Of a DNA stretch of 64,000 nt, positions 7,564-16,404 are shown piece by piece. This stretch comes from Butyrivibrio sp. X503 (GTDB lineage: Bacteria; Bacillota; Clostridia; Lachnospirales; Lachnospiraceae). The notes under the pieces are model-generated. The model saw only the letters and a list, made by a program, of their open reading frames with translations. It ran no database searches and was not told the origin of the DNA. The position numbers were made by a program, and so were the translations under genes. The number at the start of each line of letters is the position of its first letter. Positions within the stretch are counted from its first letter, which is position 1. Location of the stretch: NCBI RefSeq assembly GCF_003625475.1, contig NZ_RAIQ01000003.1, positions 186,001 to 250,000 on the forward strand, read 5' to 3'.

Positions 7564-8412
7564 TTATGCCTTTACTCCCTTTGCCTTCTTAGGCCTTCTT
7601 GTTCTGATCAAAAAGACTATAAATGCTATCAACAATATCGGCGCACCAATAAACGGTGCAACGATCATATTACTGTACCTCGTAGCGTCCGCAGGTACTA
7701 TCAATCTGTTTTCTTCGTTATAATCAACACGTCTTGCCCTTACAAGCAGCCTGTGTGTATTGATACCGTAGGGTGTGCAAGTTACAAGCGTGACGTATTC
7801 TTTTCCATCGACAATTGCCAGGTCATTGGTCTCCTCAGGAAGAACAATGTTGATCTTATCAACCTGATATGCAAAAGTCTGATCCAATATGTGTAAAAGA
7901 AATGTATCACCCACGATCATCTGATCGAGGTCTGAAAAAAGCTTTGAGGATGGAAGTCCTCTGTGTCCCGAAAGTACAGCATGTGTACTCTTGGTTCCCG
8001 TCGGAAAAGAAGTTCCTTCCAAATGTCCTATTCCGACCTGAAGTACTGATTCTTCTGTGCTGTGATATATAGGAAGATTAACCCCAATATTCTCAATCTC
8101 TATATATCCCATAATACCCGATCCGGTGACATTCAAAACACTGTTGTATTTATCCAGATCTTCACCTTCAAGGTTAAAATTCAGAGGCTTTTTGGCAAGT
8201 TCTTCGTTATACTCATAAGCCTCCTGCCACATCTTCGTATAATCTTCCTTGGGGATATTGTGAACAATCTCCTCATAGTTGGATATCGCGCGGCTCTGGT
8301 TTTTTGAATTGATATAGTTACTGACAGACGGGTAGAGGAAAATAACGATTCCTACAATAAATATCAGTCCGAATATTAAGTTTGGTAAGATTCTCGTAAT
8401 GCCTTTCTTCAT
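7564..8412 (-). CDS. srtC: Class C sortase (pilin polymerase)
   Basis: The 282-residue enzyme has two membrane segments (about residues 8-28 and 248-268), the mark of class C sortases. The catalytic His is in LSGHRG, the Cys in TLVTCTPYG, and the Arg in HRLLVRARR. Such enzymes link pilin subunits through the C-terminal LPxTG Thr and a Lys of the next subunit. It follows the major pilin gene after a strong hairpin and precedes the ancillary pilin by 25 bases. The Shine-Dalgarno is weak (GAGGTGA about 20 bases upstream), which fits low enzyme output compared with the pilin. Confidence 0.92.
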   Translation of the reverse strand: MKKGITRILPNLIFGLIFIVGIVIFLYPSVSNYINSKNQSRAISNYEEIVHNIPKEDYTKMWQEAYEYNEELAKKPLNFNLEGEDLDKYNSVLNVTGSGIMGYIEIENIGVNLPIYHSTEESVLQVGIGHLEGTSFPTGTKSTHAVLSGHRGLPSSKLFSDLDQMIVGDTFLLHILDQTFAYQVDKINIVLPEETNDLAIVDGKEYVTLVTCTPYGINTHRLLVRARRVDYNEENRLIVPADATRYSNMIVAPFIGAPILLIAFIVFLIRTRRPKKAKGVKA

Positions 8413-8459
8413 CTGACAGTTCTAACTTCTTCACCTCATTGTATTTTCGAATCTTATAT

Positions 8460-8491
8460 ATTCTTCGGGGGAACCCCTTCCCCCGAAGAAT
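8460..8491 (-). other. Strong intercistronic hairpin after the major pilin gene
   Basis: A perfect 12-base stem (8460-8471 with 8480-8491), GC-rich at the tip, sits in the 137-base gap between pilin and sortase C. No U-tract follows on the minus strand. It probably protects the 3' end of pilin mRNA or reduces read-through, making pilin far more abundant than sortase. Confidence 0.8.
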
Positions 8492-8549
8492 ATTGTTATT
8501 CAACAAGATTCAAATTATATAATAATTTTTTTCATACCGATTATAAGAA

Positions 8550-10028
8550 TTATTCAGCGTCAGCTTTTCTGCGAACGATGAAATATGCAATGCCTGCAAC
8601 GATGAGGATACCGCCAACAATGTAGAAGATTGTTGTTCCGATCCCACCTGTTGAAGGAAGTGTAAGACCTGTTCCATCCTCAACCTTCTCAACCTGTACT
8701 GCTTCAACGGTAGAATTCTTTGTTACTACCATCTCCTGAGCGTGCTCATAAGTTGTGCCGCCAACAGTAACTTTGCCTTCAAGAAGATTGTATCCCTTAG
8801 GAGCCTGTGTCTCTACAAGAACATACTTCTCGGGTGCAAAACCTGTGATAAGAATGTTATCAGCCTCAACAGTTGTGAACTCTGTAACTGTTCCGTTAGG
8901 ATTAACCTTATACTCGGTATCTGAAACCTTTGTAAGTTTAACAAGTGAGTTATCAAACTCTCTGTAAATCTGGAACTTAGCATCCTTAAGAAGCTTCTCT
9001 TCAGCATCTCCCTTTGCAATCTTTCTGATTGCTACAGGGTATGTGTAATCCTTGATCTCAATATGTGTTCCGTTACCTTCTTTACCATATGTAAGGTAAG
9101 CTTCGTTGATATTAGGTGAAGGGTTGATAACCGCATCTTCATTTAATACTGCAGTATATTTAACAGTTACAACAGTATCCTTATTGGGCTCACCGTCAAA
9201 TACAATTTCAAAGCCCTTTCTTCCGTTATCGTTAACGAAATTATTGTTGATCGTGTATGTAAGTCCTGCATTGTCGGGAGCAAATGAAATGTTTGCATCC
9301 GTAACCTCTTCAAGTGTAAGTCCGTCTGTTACACAGTCATGGATTGCATAATCCTTACCGCCAACCTTAAGATCTGCAGTAACTGTGTACTCAATAGTAT
9401 CACCGATCTGATGATCTCCACCTGTAAGATCTGTATATACAAGTGCAGCGTTTGTTGCACCTGTCTCTTCCTTGTTAAGATTAGGAATATCGTTCTTTTC
9501 CTGAACCTCAACATTAGGAGTTGCTGTATTAACTGCTACAGCAGAACCAAGTGATGAATTGATTACATAGTAACCAAACTCGGGAACTGATATTGTTGCA
9601 TCACCGTCAGCGGTTGCTGTTGTTGATCCGTCAGCTGAAATACCGTTTGCAAGCGCATAAGCAACAGCTGCTCTACCAAAAATAGCTACATTGGCATCTG
9701 TTAATCCTGATGCATCAATGATACCATTGTCACCGATCTTAAAGAAATCAGCCATATCTGCGGACTGTGCAGCATTGTTCTCGTCTGTATAGTTAAATAC
9801 ATAGGACTCGAATCCCGCAAATACAGGATTAAGCTTATAAATTCCGCCTGCGTCTGCATTGCTCTCATCTGCGGGCTCATAATCAAATACGCGATATGCG
9901 TTATATTCCTGATTTTCCCTAGCCCCGGTTATTGTAATAGTTCCGCTAGCCGCAAAAGCGGTAATCCCCATTCCCAGTACCATAATCGATACGAGGAGGC
10001 CCATTATGAGTTTTCTTAGTGTTTTCAT
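8550..10028 (-). CDS. Major pilin subunit (SpaA/FimP-like isopeptide fimbrillin)
   Basis: The 492-residue precursor has a signal peptide ending near AFAASG (residue 28), several immunoglobulin-like pilin domains, an E-box YVLVETQAPKGY that supplies the Glu for intramolecular isopeptide bonds, and a C-terminal LPSTGG sorting signal, hydrophobic segment and RRK tail. This is the standard plan of class C sortase-polymerised backbone pilins (fimbrial isopeptide formation D2 plus C-terminal Cna_B domain). A candidate pilin-motif Lys is in the YPVAIRKIAK region. A strong Shine-Dalgarno (AAGGAG) precedes the ATG. It is third from the adhesin in the operon and followed by a hairpin and its sortase. 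Confidence 0.93.
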   Translation of the reverse strand: MKTLRKLIMGLLVSIMVLGMGITAFAASGTITITGARENQEYNAYRVFDYEPADESNADAGGIYKLNPVFAGFESYVFNYTDENNAAQSADMADFFKIGDNGIIDASGLTDANVAIFGRAAVAYALANGISADGSTTATADGDATISVPEFGYYVINSSLGSAVAVNTATPNVEVQEKNDIPNLNKEETGATNAALVYTDLTGGDHQIGDTIEYTVTADLKVGGKDYAIHDCVTDGLTLEEVTDANISFAPDNAGLTYTINNNFVNDNGRKGFEIVFDGEPNKDTVVTVKYTAVLNEDAVINPSPNINEAYLTYGKEGNGTHIEIKDYTYPVAIRKIAKGDAEEKLLKDAKFQIYREFDNSLVKLTKVSDTEYKVNPNGTVTEFTTVEADNILITGFAPEKYVLVETQAPKGYNLLEGKVTVGGTTYEHAQEMVVTKNSTVEAVQVEKVEDGTGLTLPSTGGIGTTIFYIVGGILIVAGIAYFIVRRKADAE

Positions 10029-10080
10029 ATTCCTCTCCTTCTTTTGAACCTTGTAAATGTGTAATATTGATAGTGTATCC

Positions 10081-10116
10081 GGTGCAAATGAGCACCTGTT
10101 TTAAAGCTTCCCTGCT
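10081..10116 (-). other. Two short hairpins between adhesin and pilin genes
   Basis: GGTGC/GCACC (10081-10096) and AAAGC/GCTTT (about 10103-10117) form two small hairpins in the 115-base spacer. Neither has a U-tract. They may influence mRNA processing between the very long adhesin message and the pilin message. Confidence 0.4.
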
Positions 10117-10143
10117 TTAAATCCTTTCCTTCGAAGATGAATC

Positions 10144-13100
10144 TTACTCTTCATCCTCCTTCTTGCGTCTCTTTCCGAGGAGGCACGCACCTGCTCCCAC
10201 AAGAGACATTACTGTTGCTCCCGCTCCCGCAACCACATACGGAAGTTCTCCGATTCCTCCTGATTTAGGAAGAACATTGCCGCTTCTTTCGTTGGATACT
10301 TCAAGCATTGTATTGATACCTTCTGCATAGACATTTTCCCAGTTGGTATCCATAGCAGTCTGCTGATCCTTGAAGAATGCGTAGTATGTAATCTTAGGTG
10401 CATTTCTGTATTCGTTCTGACCTGTGGAATCACACTCTACGATGTGATACTTCACTCTGTCAGGTACGGCTACTTCTGCGGTCCATTCATTTCCGGGACT
10501 AAGTGCTATAGGTCCCTTAAAGAACTCAAGTGAACCGTCATCATATGACTTGTACAGGTTTACAAATACCGTTCCGAAATCCGTTGTTTCTGCCGGAGGT
10601 ATAGGATTTCCATCAAGTGTCCATACCTTTTTGAGCTTAATGTAAGGTGTATTCGTAAGTGTGATCGTCGTGCTTCCGTCAGCTCCGATATCCGTTCTGT
10701 TCTCGCTATTCTTGTAGCCGTTAACGATTCCTACGGAATCTTCGCTTGCGGATGTTTCGTTGATCACATTTCCTGACGCATCATATACGACATATTTAAG
10801 AGGATTGAGCTGTACAAGCTCGCTTCCGTTGTCGTAATACTCATCGGCTGCATATTCATATGCATTTCCGTTTTCATCAAAGGCTTCGAGATCTTCGAAG
10901 TTGTATGCCTTGGAAGTTGCCATTCCGCCACTCATATAGTAGTCAGAAGCAGGTATCACAAATCTCTCAACTTCTTCGAAGTCACCGCCTGAAACTCTTC
11001 TCTTAAGTACTACAGTGATATCCCAGATATCGTCTGTACTGTTCTGATTCCAGTTCTTAATTACAGATACCTTGGTAGGTGTCTTGTTATAGAAGCCTGC
11101 GTTTACAGGATCTATATAATTGGCATCGGTGCAATAATCAACAACGCTTGCGTTATTTGCAATGATAGTATCAATAGCATCCTGATCGGCAATCCTGTAA
11201 TATGTACGAACCACATTGGTCTGATCGACATAGTAGTCGACTTTGACTGCCATTATCGCGTTATCGATAGTTGTCTGAACATGGTTGCCATTATCAGGAT
11301 TGGTCTCCACAAACATGAAGTAGTAGGTCTTTCCTACTTCCATATTCCAAGCACATTCTCTTGTATCTACCGTATACTTGATACTGCTGCCTACATTAGA
11401 GATAAAGTTAGGCACCTTACCCGAGCCTGATCCGAAGATTCTTCTGTCTGTACCGATAACGTTTCTGTTCTCATCGATCATTCTGATCCAGAAATTGAAC
11501 TTAAGAGTGTTATCGCTAAGAAGACTTCCGTTCAGATACTTGAACATCTCGATATCAAAAGGTTTACGCGACTTGTTGTAGAAGCCTACAAGTTCTGTAA
11601 TCCTGTGAGCGTCATTATAATATCCGCTTCTAAAGCTTGATAATATGCTCTGAACTTCCTGTTCGTTTATTCTGTAATAACAGATCTCATTTATAGCTCG
11701 TCCGTTCTTGCCGGGATAATATTTAACCTTAGCAAGAAGTCCGCTCTTATCCTTAAGATAATCGCCTGTTGTATCATTCTCAGTCATCATGAAGTAATAG
11801 GTATTCTCACCGCCATACTCCATGCCGTAATCCGCAGGATTATTAAAGCTGTATTTGATCTGCCACTGATCATTGGTTATGTTATTGTCGATAACCTTCC
11901 ATGAGCCCTGCTTCTCATCAAACATGCGAAGAGTAAATTTAAACTTACCGCTCTCTGTAGGTCCTGCATAATACTGATCTACGTATTTTTCAAACTCAAG
12001 ATCAAAAGGAACAACCGTATCGTCTACGTTTGAAACATCAGCAAATCCAGACTCGTCAAGGTATCTTCTTACATCGATCTTGTGTATCTCACAATCCTTT
12101 TCGATTGTTTTTCCGATTACTGTTCCGCAATATGAACCTGTTGTAAGTACATATGCATCAGGTGCCACAAGAGTACCGGACATTATGTCCGCGTTGATCT
12201 TACCTGTATAAGGAACAAAGCCACCATTACCGTCTTTCTGAACGGGATTTATTATTATTCTGTTGGCGATCTCATTCCAATCACCGGTTCCCTCGCCGTT
12301 AATCGTAATCTTACCGAGCTTATACTCCGGAACTCCGGTAAGATCGATATTAAGAAGCAAGAACTGATCGCCTATATCAATACCTGTGTTAACGGCATAA
12401 CCGTCATTCACATTCTCCGGGAATCCAAAATATCTACGGGTCAGGTCGTTCTCAAGGGTGGGAGGTCCGTAATTTGTAGGAGCTCCTCCGACGAGATTGA
12501 TTACCTTTATTCCGTTTGCACTACAAGCATCTTTGTTGGCGTTAACAAGCTTAGAAGAAGCTGCTTTGGCATTACCGAGCAAAGTAGTAACATCTACCGG
12601 GAACTCACCATCATATCTCTCAGTGTGATATGATTTTCCATTATGTCCGGGCGTATCTTTATACGCTGTATCATACGTAACACTCTCATAACCGGTACGA
12701 TTGTTAGGATTTATCAAATAATAAATCGTAGCTCCGTTAACCTGCTGAAGAACATATTCTCCGGTATAACCATTCATATTCTCAACATAGCTGTCCGTAA
12801 ACAGGCTAATGCTGTCATTGTAACCTTTTAATTCTGCCTGTCCGTATTGAACGGTATATTTTCCGTTCTTTTCACCGTTCATTACAGGTCTTCCATACGC
12901 ATCAAGCTCAAATACATAGAATTTGGAATATACTCTGTTTGTCTGTATTTTTGCAAAATCAAATGTATAGGAACCTTCTCCATTTGCATTCGTGGTGATA
13001 CTAAAAGCACTGTTCGGGATCTCGACTTTAGCTTCAGGATCGGAATAAAGCTTAAAATTAAATGTTCCTATCTTATTAGGTCCTTTTACGGTCTTATGAA

Positions 13101-14931
13101 CCGTAATATTATAGCTGACGAGATGCTTATATACTTTCTCCGAGTTACCTATTGTAAAGTTCTGTATATTGTGGATATTCCTAACCGCAATATTAGCTTC
13201 ACTGTGCTGGCCGTTAGGATACTGTTTTCCTCCGCCATAATAATCGATAGCTACAGCGCCGAAGTATGTTGCATCACCAAGCATTTCTACCGCACCATTC
13301 GGTGTGAATGATTCTCTTCCATCCCATGTATATCCGTCATCGGAATATGTAACCGCGCCGTATACCGAAAAGGATGCTGTCGTAAAGCTGATGACATCGG
13401 CGTCTTCTCCAAGGCTTACTTCGCTCTCGGTAAGAATATCTACATCGATATCGTCTGCAGAAATGCCTGTAGCATCACTTGTTGATGCATAGCCTTCTTT
13501 AACCGCTTCTTTAATAGGGAAGTGAAGGACAGATACGTCTTCCTCTTTTTCTGTTTCCATCTCGGATGAAAGCTGGCTGTCATCGAATGAAACAGATACG
13601 GAAACCGTTCCTTCTTTAGGCTCATACTCGATTTCATCAAGTACGAATGCTATATCAAAGAGCATTGTGTTGCTCTCATCATATTCAATTGCTTCTTCTC
13701 TGCCGGCTGCCTCTGCAATTGCCTGTGCGTTTGCATTGAGGGCATCCATATATGCATCGTAGTTGTATCCGCTTGTGAACTTGTCGAGCGGAGTAACGTT
13801 AAGTCCGATTCCCTTAGGGAACTCTTCGGGTTTGGACAAAATAACCGTTACAGTCATTCCGTCTACAGAAACAACAAACTTCTCCTGAGTGTTAACTTCG
13901 TCATAAACGAGCTTAAGATCTGTATCCTCAGTGATCTCGATCTTTTCGCCATCTTCCGTTACTGCTTCATAATATACATACTCAAGGACCTCTTCTTCGT
14001 CCTCAGCAAGTGAAGCTGCGCTGTCCTCATTCTCTTCTTTTGTTACGGATACTTCCTTGGTCTTCTTATTTATAGTAACGACCTCAGTCTCTTCTTCACC
14101 AAGAAGTGCCTTCTTATATATATATCCGTCAAATTTCTTTGCATCTTCTTTTATGTCAAAAGAATCTGATATAGAAAGTTCTTTTGCCTCAGAAAACTCT
14201 GTTCCCTCAGCATCAACATAATAGACTGTAATTACAACATCCTTAAGCTCTTCAAGTTCCTCTTCCTCCAAAGAAACTTCGCTTGAAGCCTCAATTGATG
14301 TCTCGCTTGATTCAAGACTTGAAGCATCATCAGCAGCTGCGGTTGTTGCCTCGCTTGAAGCATCATCAGCAGCTGCGGTTGTTGCCTCGCTTGAAGCATC
14401 CGATGCGGACTCGGAAGAATCTTCGTCAGAAGCCTCATCACTTGCGCCTTCACCGAGTGTGGCCTTATCTGCTGCCTCGTCCTCGTTCTCGTTATTTTCT
14501 TCCTCTACAGGATTTTCAGGCTCATCGCCTTTTTCCTTATCTTCATCAACGCCGTCTTCTTTATTGGTATCATCGGCATTATCATCATCGTTATTATTAT
14601 TGTCTTCCCCGTTATTATCGTCGCTTTCATCATCCGGGTTAGCTGACTCATTGTCCCCATTGCCATCGTCTCCGGATTGATCATCCCCATCGTCGTCGCT
14701 ATCACGATACATGCTCTCGATAAGCTCCTGCTCATCCTCATCACTCGCCGTATCAATGATTCCGATCGAGCCAAACGCATCCTCGGTCATAGCTGTAGCA
14801 GGCTTGTTGAGCATGTACAAAGTTACCGTTCCGGTAAGCATTGCAATGCACAGTGCAAATGCCAACCATTTCCTGTAGTTGCGGTGTCTCTTGATGTAGT
14901 TTTCTGCGCGATTTTCAACACTCTTGCGCAT
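10144..14931 (-). CDS. 1595-residue LPKSG-anchored pilus tip adhesin
   Basis: The protein opens with a basic region and a signal/membrane segment (residues about 22-47). An extremely acidic Asp/Asn/Glu/Ser-rich stretch of about 170 residues follows. A region around residues 540-900 resembles choice-of-anchor A adhesin domains (SGTLVAPDAYV...TVIGK). Two FctA/Spy0128-like domains (FEKYVDQYYAG..., EMFKYLNGS...) and two Cna_B-like domains (VIKNWNQN..., LKKVWTLDG...) come next. The end is LPKSGG, a hydrophobic stretch and KRRKKEDEE. Size, domain order and position before the backbone pilin suggest the tip adhesin. LPKSG, not LPxTG, is a variant sorting signal. Ligand is unknown. Confidence 0.88.
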   Translation of the reverse strand: MRKSVENRAENYIKRHRNYRKWLAFALCIAMLTGTVTLYMLNKPATAMTEDAFGSIGIIDTASDEDEQELIESMYRDSDDDGDDQSGDDGNGDNESANPDDESDDNNGEDNNNNDDDNADDTNKEDGVDEDKEKGDEPENPVEEENNENEDEAADKATLGEGASDEASDEDSSESASDASSEATTAAADDASSEATTAAADDASSLESSETSIEASSEVSLEEEELEELKDVVITVYYVDAEGTEFSEAKELSISDSFDIKEDAKKFDGYIYKKALLGEEETEVVTINKKTKEVSVTKEENEDSAASLAEDEEEVLEYVYYEAVTEDGEKIEITEDTDLKLVYDEVNTQEKFVVSVDGMTVTVILSKPEEFPKGIGLNVTPLDKFTSGYNYDAYMDALNANAQAIAEAAGREEAIEYDESNTMLFDIAFVLDEIEYEPKEGTVSVSVSFDDSQLSSEMETEKEEDVSVLHFPIKEAVKEGYASTSDATGISADDIDVDILTESEVSLGEDADVISFTTASFSVYGAVTYSDDGYTWDGRESFTPNGAVEMLGDATYFGAVAIDYYGGGKQYPNGQHSEANIAVRNIHNIQNFTIGNSEKVYKHLVSYNITVHKTVKGPNKIGTFNFKLYSDPEAKVEIPNSAFSITTNANGEGSYTFDFAKIQTNRVYSKFYVFELDAYGRPVMNGEKNGKYTVQYGQAELKGYNDSISLFTDSYVENMNGYTGEYVLQQVNGATIYYLINPNNRTGYESVTYDTAYKDTPGHNGKSYHTERYDGEFPVDVTTLLGNAKAASSKLVNANKDACSANGIKVINLVGGAPTNYGPPTLENDLTRRYFGFPENVNDGYAVNTGIDIGDQFLLLNIDLTGVPEYKLGKITINGEGTGDWNEIANRIIINPVQKDGNGGFVPYTGKINADIMSGTLVAPDAYVLTTGSYCGTVIGKTIEKDCEIHKIDVRRYLDESGFADVSNVDDTVVPFDLEFEKYVDQYYAGPTESGKFKFTLRMFDEKQGSWKVIDNNITNDQWQIKYSFNNPADYGMEYGGENTYYFMMTENDTTGDYLKDKSGLLAKVKYYPGKNGRAINEICYYRINEQEVQSILSSFRSGYYNDAHRITELVGFYNKSRKPFDIEMFKYLNGSLLSDNTLKFNFWIRMIDENRNVIGTDRRIFGSGSGKVPNFISNVGSSIKYTVDTRECAWNMEVGKTYYFMFVETNPDNGNHVQTTIDNAIMAVKVDYYVDQTNVVRTYYRIADQDAIDTIIANNASVVDYCTDANYIDPVNAGFYNKTPTKVSVIKNWNQNSTDDIWDITVVLKRRVSGGDFEEVERFVIPASDYYMSGGMATSKAYNFEDLEAFDENGNAYEYAADEYYDNGSELVQLNPLKYVVYDASGNVINETSASEDSVGIVNGYKNSENRTDIGADGSTTITLTNTPYIKLKKVWTLDGNPIPPAETTDFGTVFVNLYKSYDDGSLEFFKGPIALSPGNEWTAEVAVPDRVKYHIVECDSTGQNEYRNAPKITYYAFFKDQQTAMDTNWENVYAEGINTMLEVSNERSGNVLPKSGGIGELPYVVAGAGATVMSLVGAGACLLGKRRKKEDEE
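14318..14400. repeat. 36-bp tandem repeat inside the adhesin gene
   Basis: A 36-base unit occurs twice without change (14318-14353 and 14354-14389), followed by 11 bases of a third copy. It encodes SSEATTAAADDA repeated in the acidic stalk. The unit is a multiple of three, so copy number can change length without a frameshift. Confidence 0.9.
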
Positions 14932-14991
14932 ATTCCTGGTCCTCTTTACCTGTAAAAAACGTTCGCGGTTACATTATGACTGACTAAGCTG

Positions 14992-15567
14992 TTAAAGCCC
15001 TCCCGATACATTAAACGGAAAGACTCTGAATATCACTTTGCCGATAAGCTGCTCTCTGGTTACACAGCCAACGACACTGCTCCTTGAATCTATAGAAGCA
15101 CTTCTGTGATCACCCAAAACAAAGTATCTGTTTTCAGGCACTTGATATGGGAATTTTATATCTGTTGGATCAAAACTTTTTTCAGCGTACGGCTCATCAA
15201 GCAGTTCCCCATTAACCGAGACATTGCCGTCGTTATCGATGTTTATCCAATCACCGGGCGAACCAACCACTCTTTTAACCAGAACCTTGTTGTTGTAGTA
15301 AAAAGCGATAAGCTCTCCGGGTTCAAACGTTGAACTGTTCTGCGCTATCACGATCTGTCCCGTTTCAAGAGTAGGCGTCATGCTGTCTCCCGTAACCCTC
15401 AGTACCGTGATATAAAAGCTTGATATCAAGACAGCAAGTGCTGCCACGATAACCACCACATACAATGTGTTTCTAAGTACTTTCTTATATTCTGTTTTGC
15501 TTTTTTCTCTCTTAAGCTCTTTTTTCAGATCGTTTAGAGAGGGTTTTAATTCTTTTTCTTTACTCAT
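14992..15567 (-). CDS. lepB: Signal peptidase I of the pilus operon
   Basis: The 191-residue protein has one N-terminal membrane anchor (about residues 30-52) and the S26 catalytic motifs: nucleophile Ser in TGDSMTPTL, general base Lys in KRVVGSPGD, and box E GDHRSASIDSR. Signal peptidases of this kind are often encoded in Gram-positive pilus loci, where they process or help fold pilin precursors. Its start overlaps the end of the coiled-coil gene by 8 bases, so translation is coupled. It precedes the adhesin gene by about 60 bases. Confidence 0.93.
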   Translation of the reverse strand: MSKEKELKPSLNDLKKELKREKSKTEYKKVLRNTLYVVVIVAALAVLISSFYITVLRVTGDSMTPTLETGQIVIAQNSSTFEPGELIAFYYNNKVLVKRVVGSPGDWINIDNDGNVSVNGELLDEPYAEKSFDPTDIKFPYQVPENRYFVLGDHRSASIDSRSSVVGCVTREQLIGKVIFRVFPFNVSGGL

Positions 15568-16165
15568 CTACGTTGTCACTTTTTTTCTTTCTGCCTTGTC
15601 CGGACGATTTCTTTTTAGGAGCTTTTTTCTCGTTCTCTTCTTGAGTAGCTTCGCTTTTGGGCCAGAGGTTCATCTGAGCTTTTGCCTTTTCGAGTTCTTT
15701 CTTAAATTCCATGTACTCCGCTTCCGCTCTCTTTTGAAGAGTTTCAACAAACATGTCAGCCGATTTCTGCGCCGCCTCCATGATGCCTCCGAGTTGGATG
15801 GATGCCTCTGCAAGTGATTGAGAATTCTCTATCTTAAACATTGCATCGTCAACCTGCTTTTGAAGTTCATCCTTCTCTCTTGTGAGTCTGGCTTTAAGGC
15901 CGTTTATGTCTTTGTCGAACTTAGCTTGCATCTCGACCTTCTGCTCATTGAATTTGGTTCTCATCTGACGCTTCTCTTCGTCAAAATCCTTGAGCATTCG
16001 GCTTCTTTCTTCGGCCATCTCCTTAAGCAATTGCTGCTTCTCTTTCTCCAGTTCTTCCTTCAGTTCTTCTTCATGTTTCTTAGCGGCTTCCGCTTCCTCC
16101 GAAAATGTGATCATCATCTCGAGAAGCTCCGCTCGGCTAAGTTTTTTAAGATTAACTTCTGCCAT
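15560..16165 (-). CDS. Coiled-coil protein, first gene of the pilus operon
   Basis: The start at 16165 (MAEVNLKKLSRAELLEMM) has AAGGAC 6-7 bases upstream; an upstream ATG at 16201 lies inside a terminator hairpin and is not used. The 201-residue protein is almost entirely heptad-like Glu/Lys/Gln coiled coil from about residue 15 to 150, with a very basic C-terminus (KKAPKKKSSGQGRKKK). There is no signal peptide or membrane segment, so it is cytoplasmic. The shape recalls DivIVA-type scaffolds but no DivIVA motif is clear. It may position pilus assembly or be unrelated. The function is not known. Confidence 0.75.
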   Translation of the reverse strand: MAEVNLKKLSRAELLEMMITFSEEAEAAKKHEEELKEELEKEKQQLLKEMAEERSRMLKDFDEEKRQMRTKFNEQKVEMQAKFDKDINGLKARLTREKDELQKQVDDAMFKIENSQSLAEASIQLGGIMEAAQKSADMFVETLQKRAEAEYMEFKKELEKAKAQMNLWPKSEATQEENEKKAPKKKSSGQGRKKKSDNVDE

Positions 16166-16181
16166 AGCCCGTCCTTGTGAG

Positions 16182-16226
16182 TAAAAAAATAGTACATGCA
16201 CCGGCCTTTCGGTCTTTGCATGTACC
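16182..16226 (-). terminator. Leader terminator 2, just before the first pilus gene
   Basis: GTACATGCA and TGCATGTAC (16192-16200 with 16217-16225) form a 9-base stem, with GC pairs and a GAAA-like loop inside, followed on the minus strand by TATTTTTTT. The U-run ends 17 bases before the start codon, so every transcript from upstream must pass it. Confidence 0.88.
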
Positions 16227-16349
16227 TTAATAAATCTAGATTATCGGCGTCGCAAAGTATCTTTGGCCAGTTGCTCTTTGGAATTACATTCCATGTACCC
16301 ACCGGTTTCCCGGTCGTTCATCCATGAACCTATATTGTACCGTAATTGT
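16227..16349 (-). other. Structured leader segment between two terminators
   Basis: The 120-base segment is rich in short hairpins on the minus strand: ACCGG-GAAA-CCGGT near 16301-16314, GGAAT/ATTCC and TACAT/ATGTA near 16280-16297, CAAAG/CTTTG near 16253-16267. It also holds a second GGTACATG that could pair with terminator 2 arms. It does not match a riboswitch class I know. A short open frame across it overlaps terminator 2 and lacks coding character. Confidence 0.45.
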
Positions 16350-16383
16350 AAAAAATAAGACCGTCTGCTAGTACAGTCCGGTC
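16350..16383 (-). terminator. Leader terminator 1, next to the c-di-GMP aptamer
   Basis: GACCG and CGGTC (16359-16363 with 16379-16383), extended by CTG/CAG inside, are followed on the minus strand by TTATTTTTT. It begins about 20 bases after the aptamer, the usual place of a riboswitch expression platform. Confidence 0.85.
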
Positions 16384-16404
16384 ACCATCTTGGTGCCAAC
16401 GAAC

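Noticed and set aside
14318-14400. CRISPR-like array
   Set aside because: Units are directly adjacent without spacers and are coding repeats.
14232-14780. Several long open frames over the acidic stalk of the adhesin
   Set aside because: All are out-of-frame readings of low-complexity GAN/GCN codons without start signals.
16114-16302. 62-codon open frame in the pilus leader
   Set aside because: It spans terminator 2 and enters the coiled-coil gene in another frame; no Shine-Dalgarno and no protein-like composition.
16227-16349. A second c-di-GMP-I aptamer in the leader
   Set aside because: The conserved GACGCAAAGC and receptor sequences are missing; only hairpins remain.
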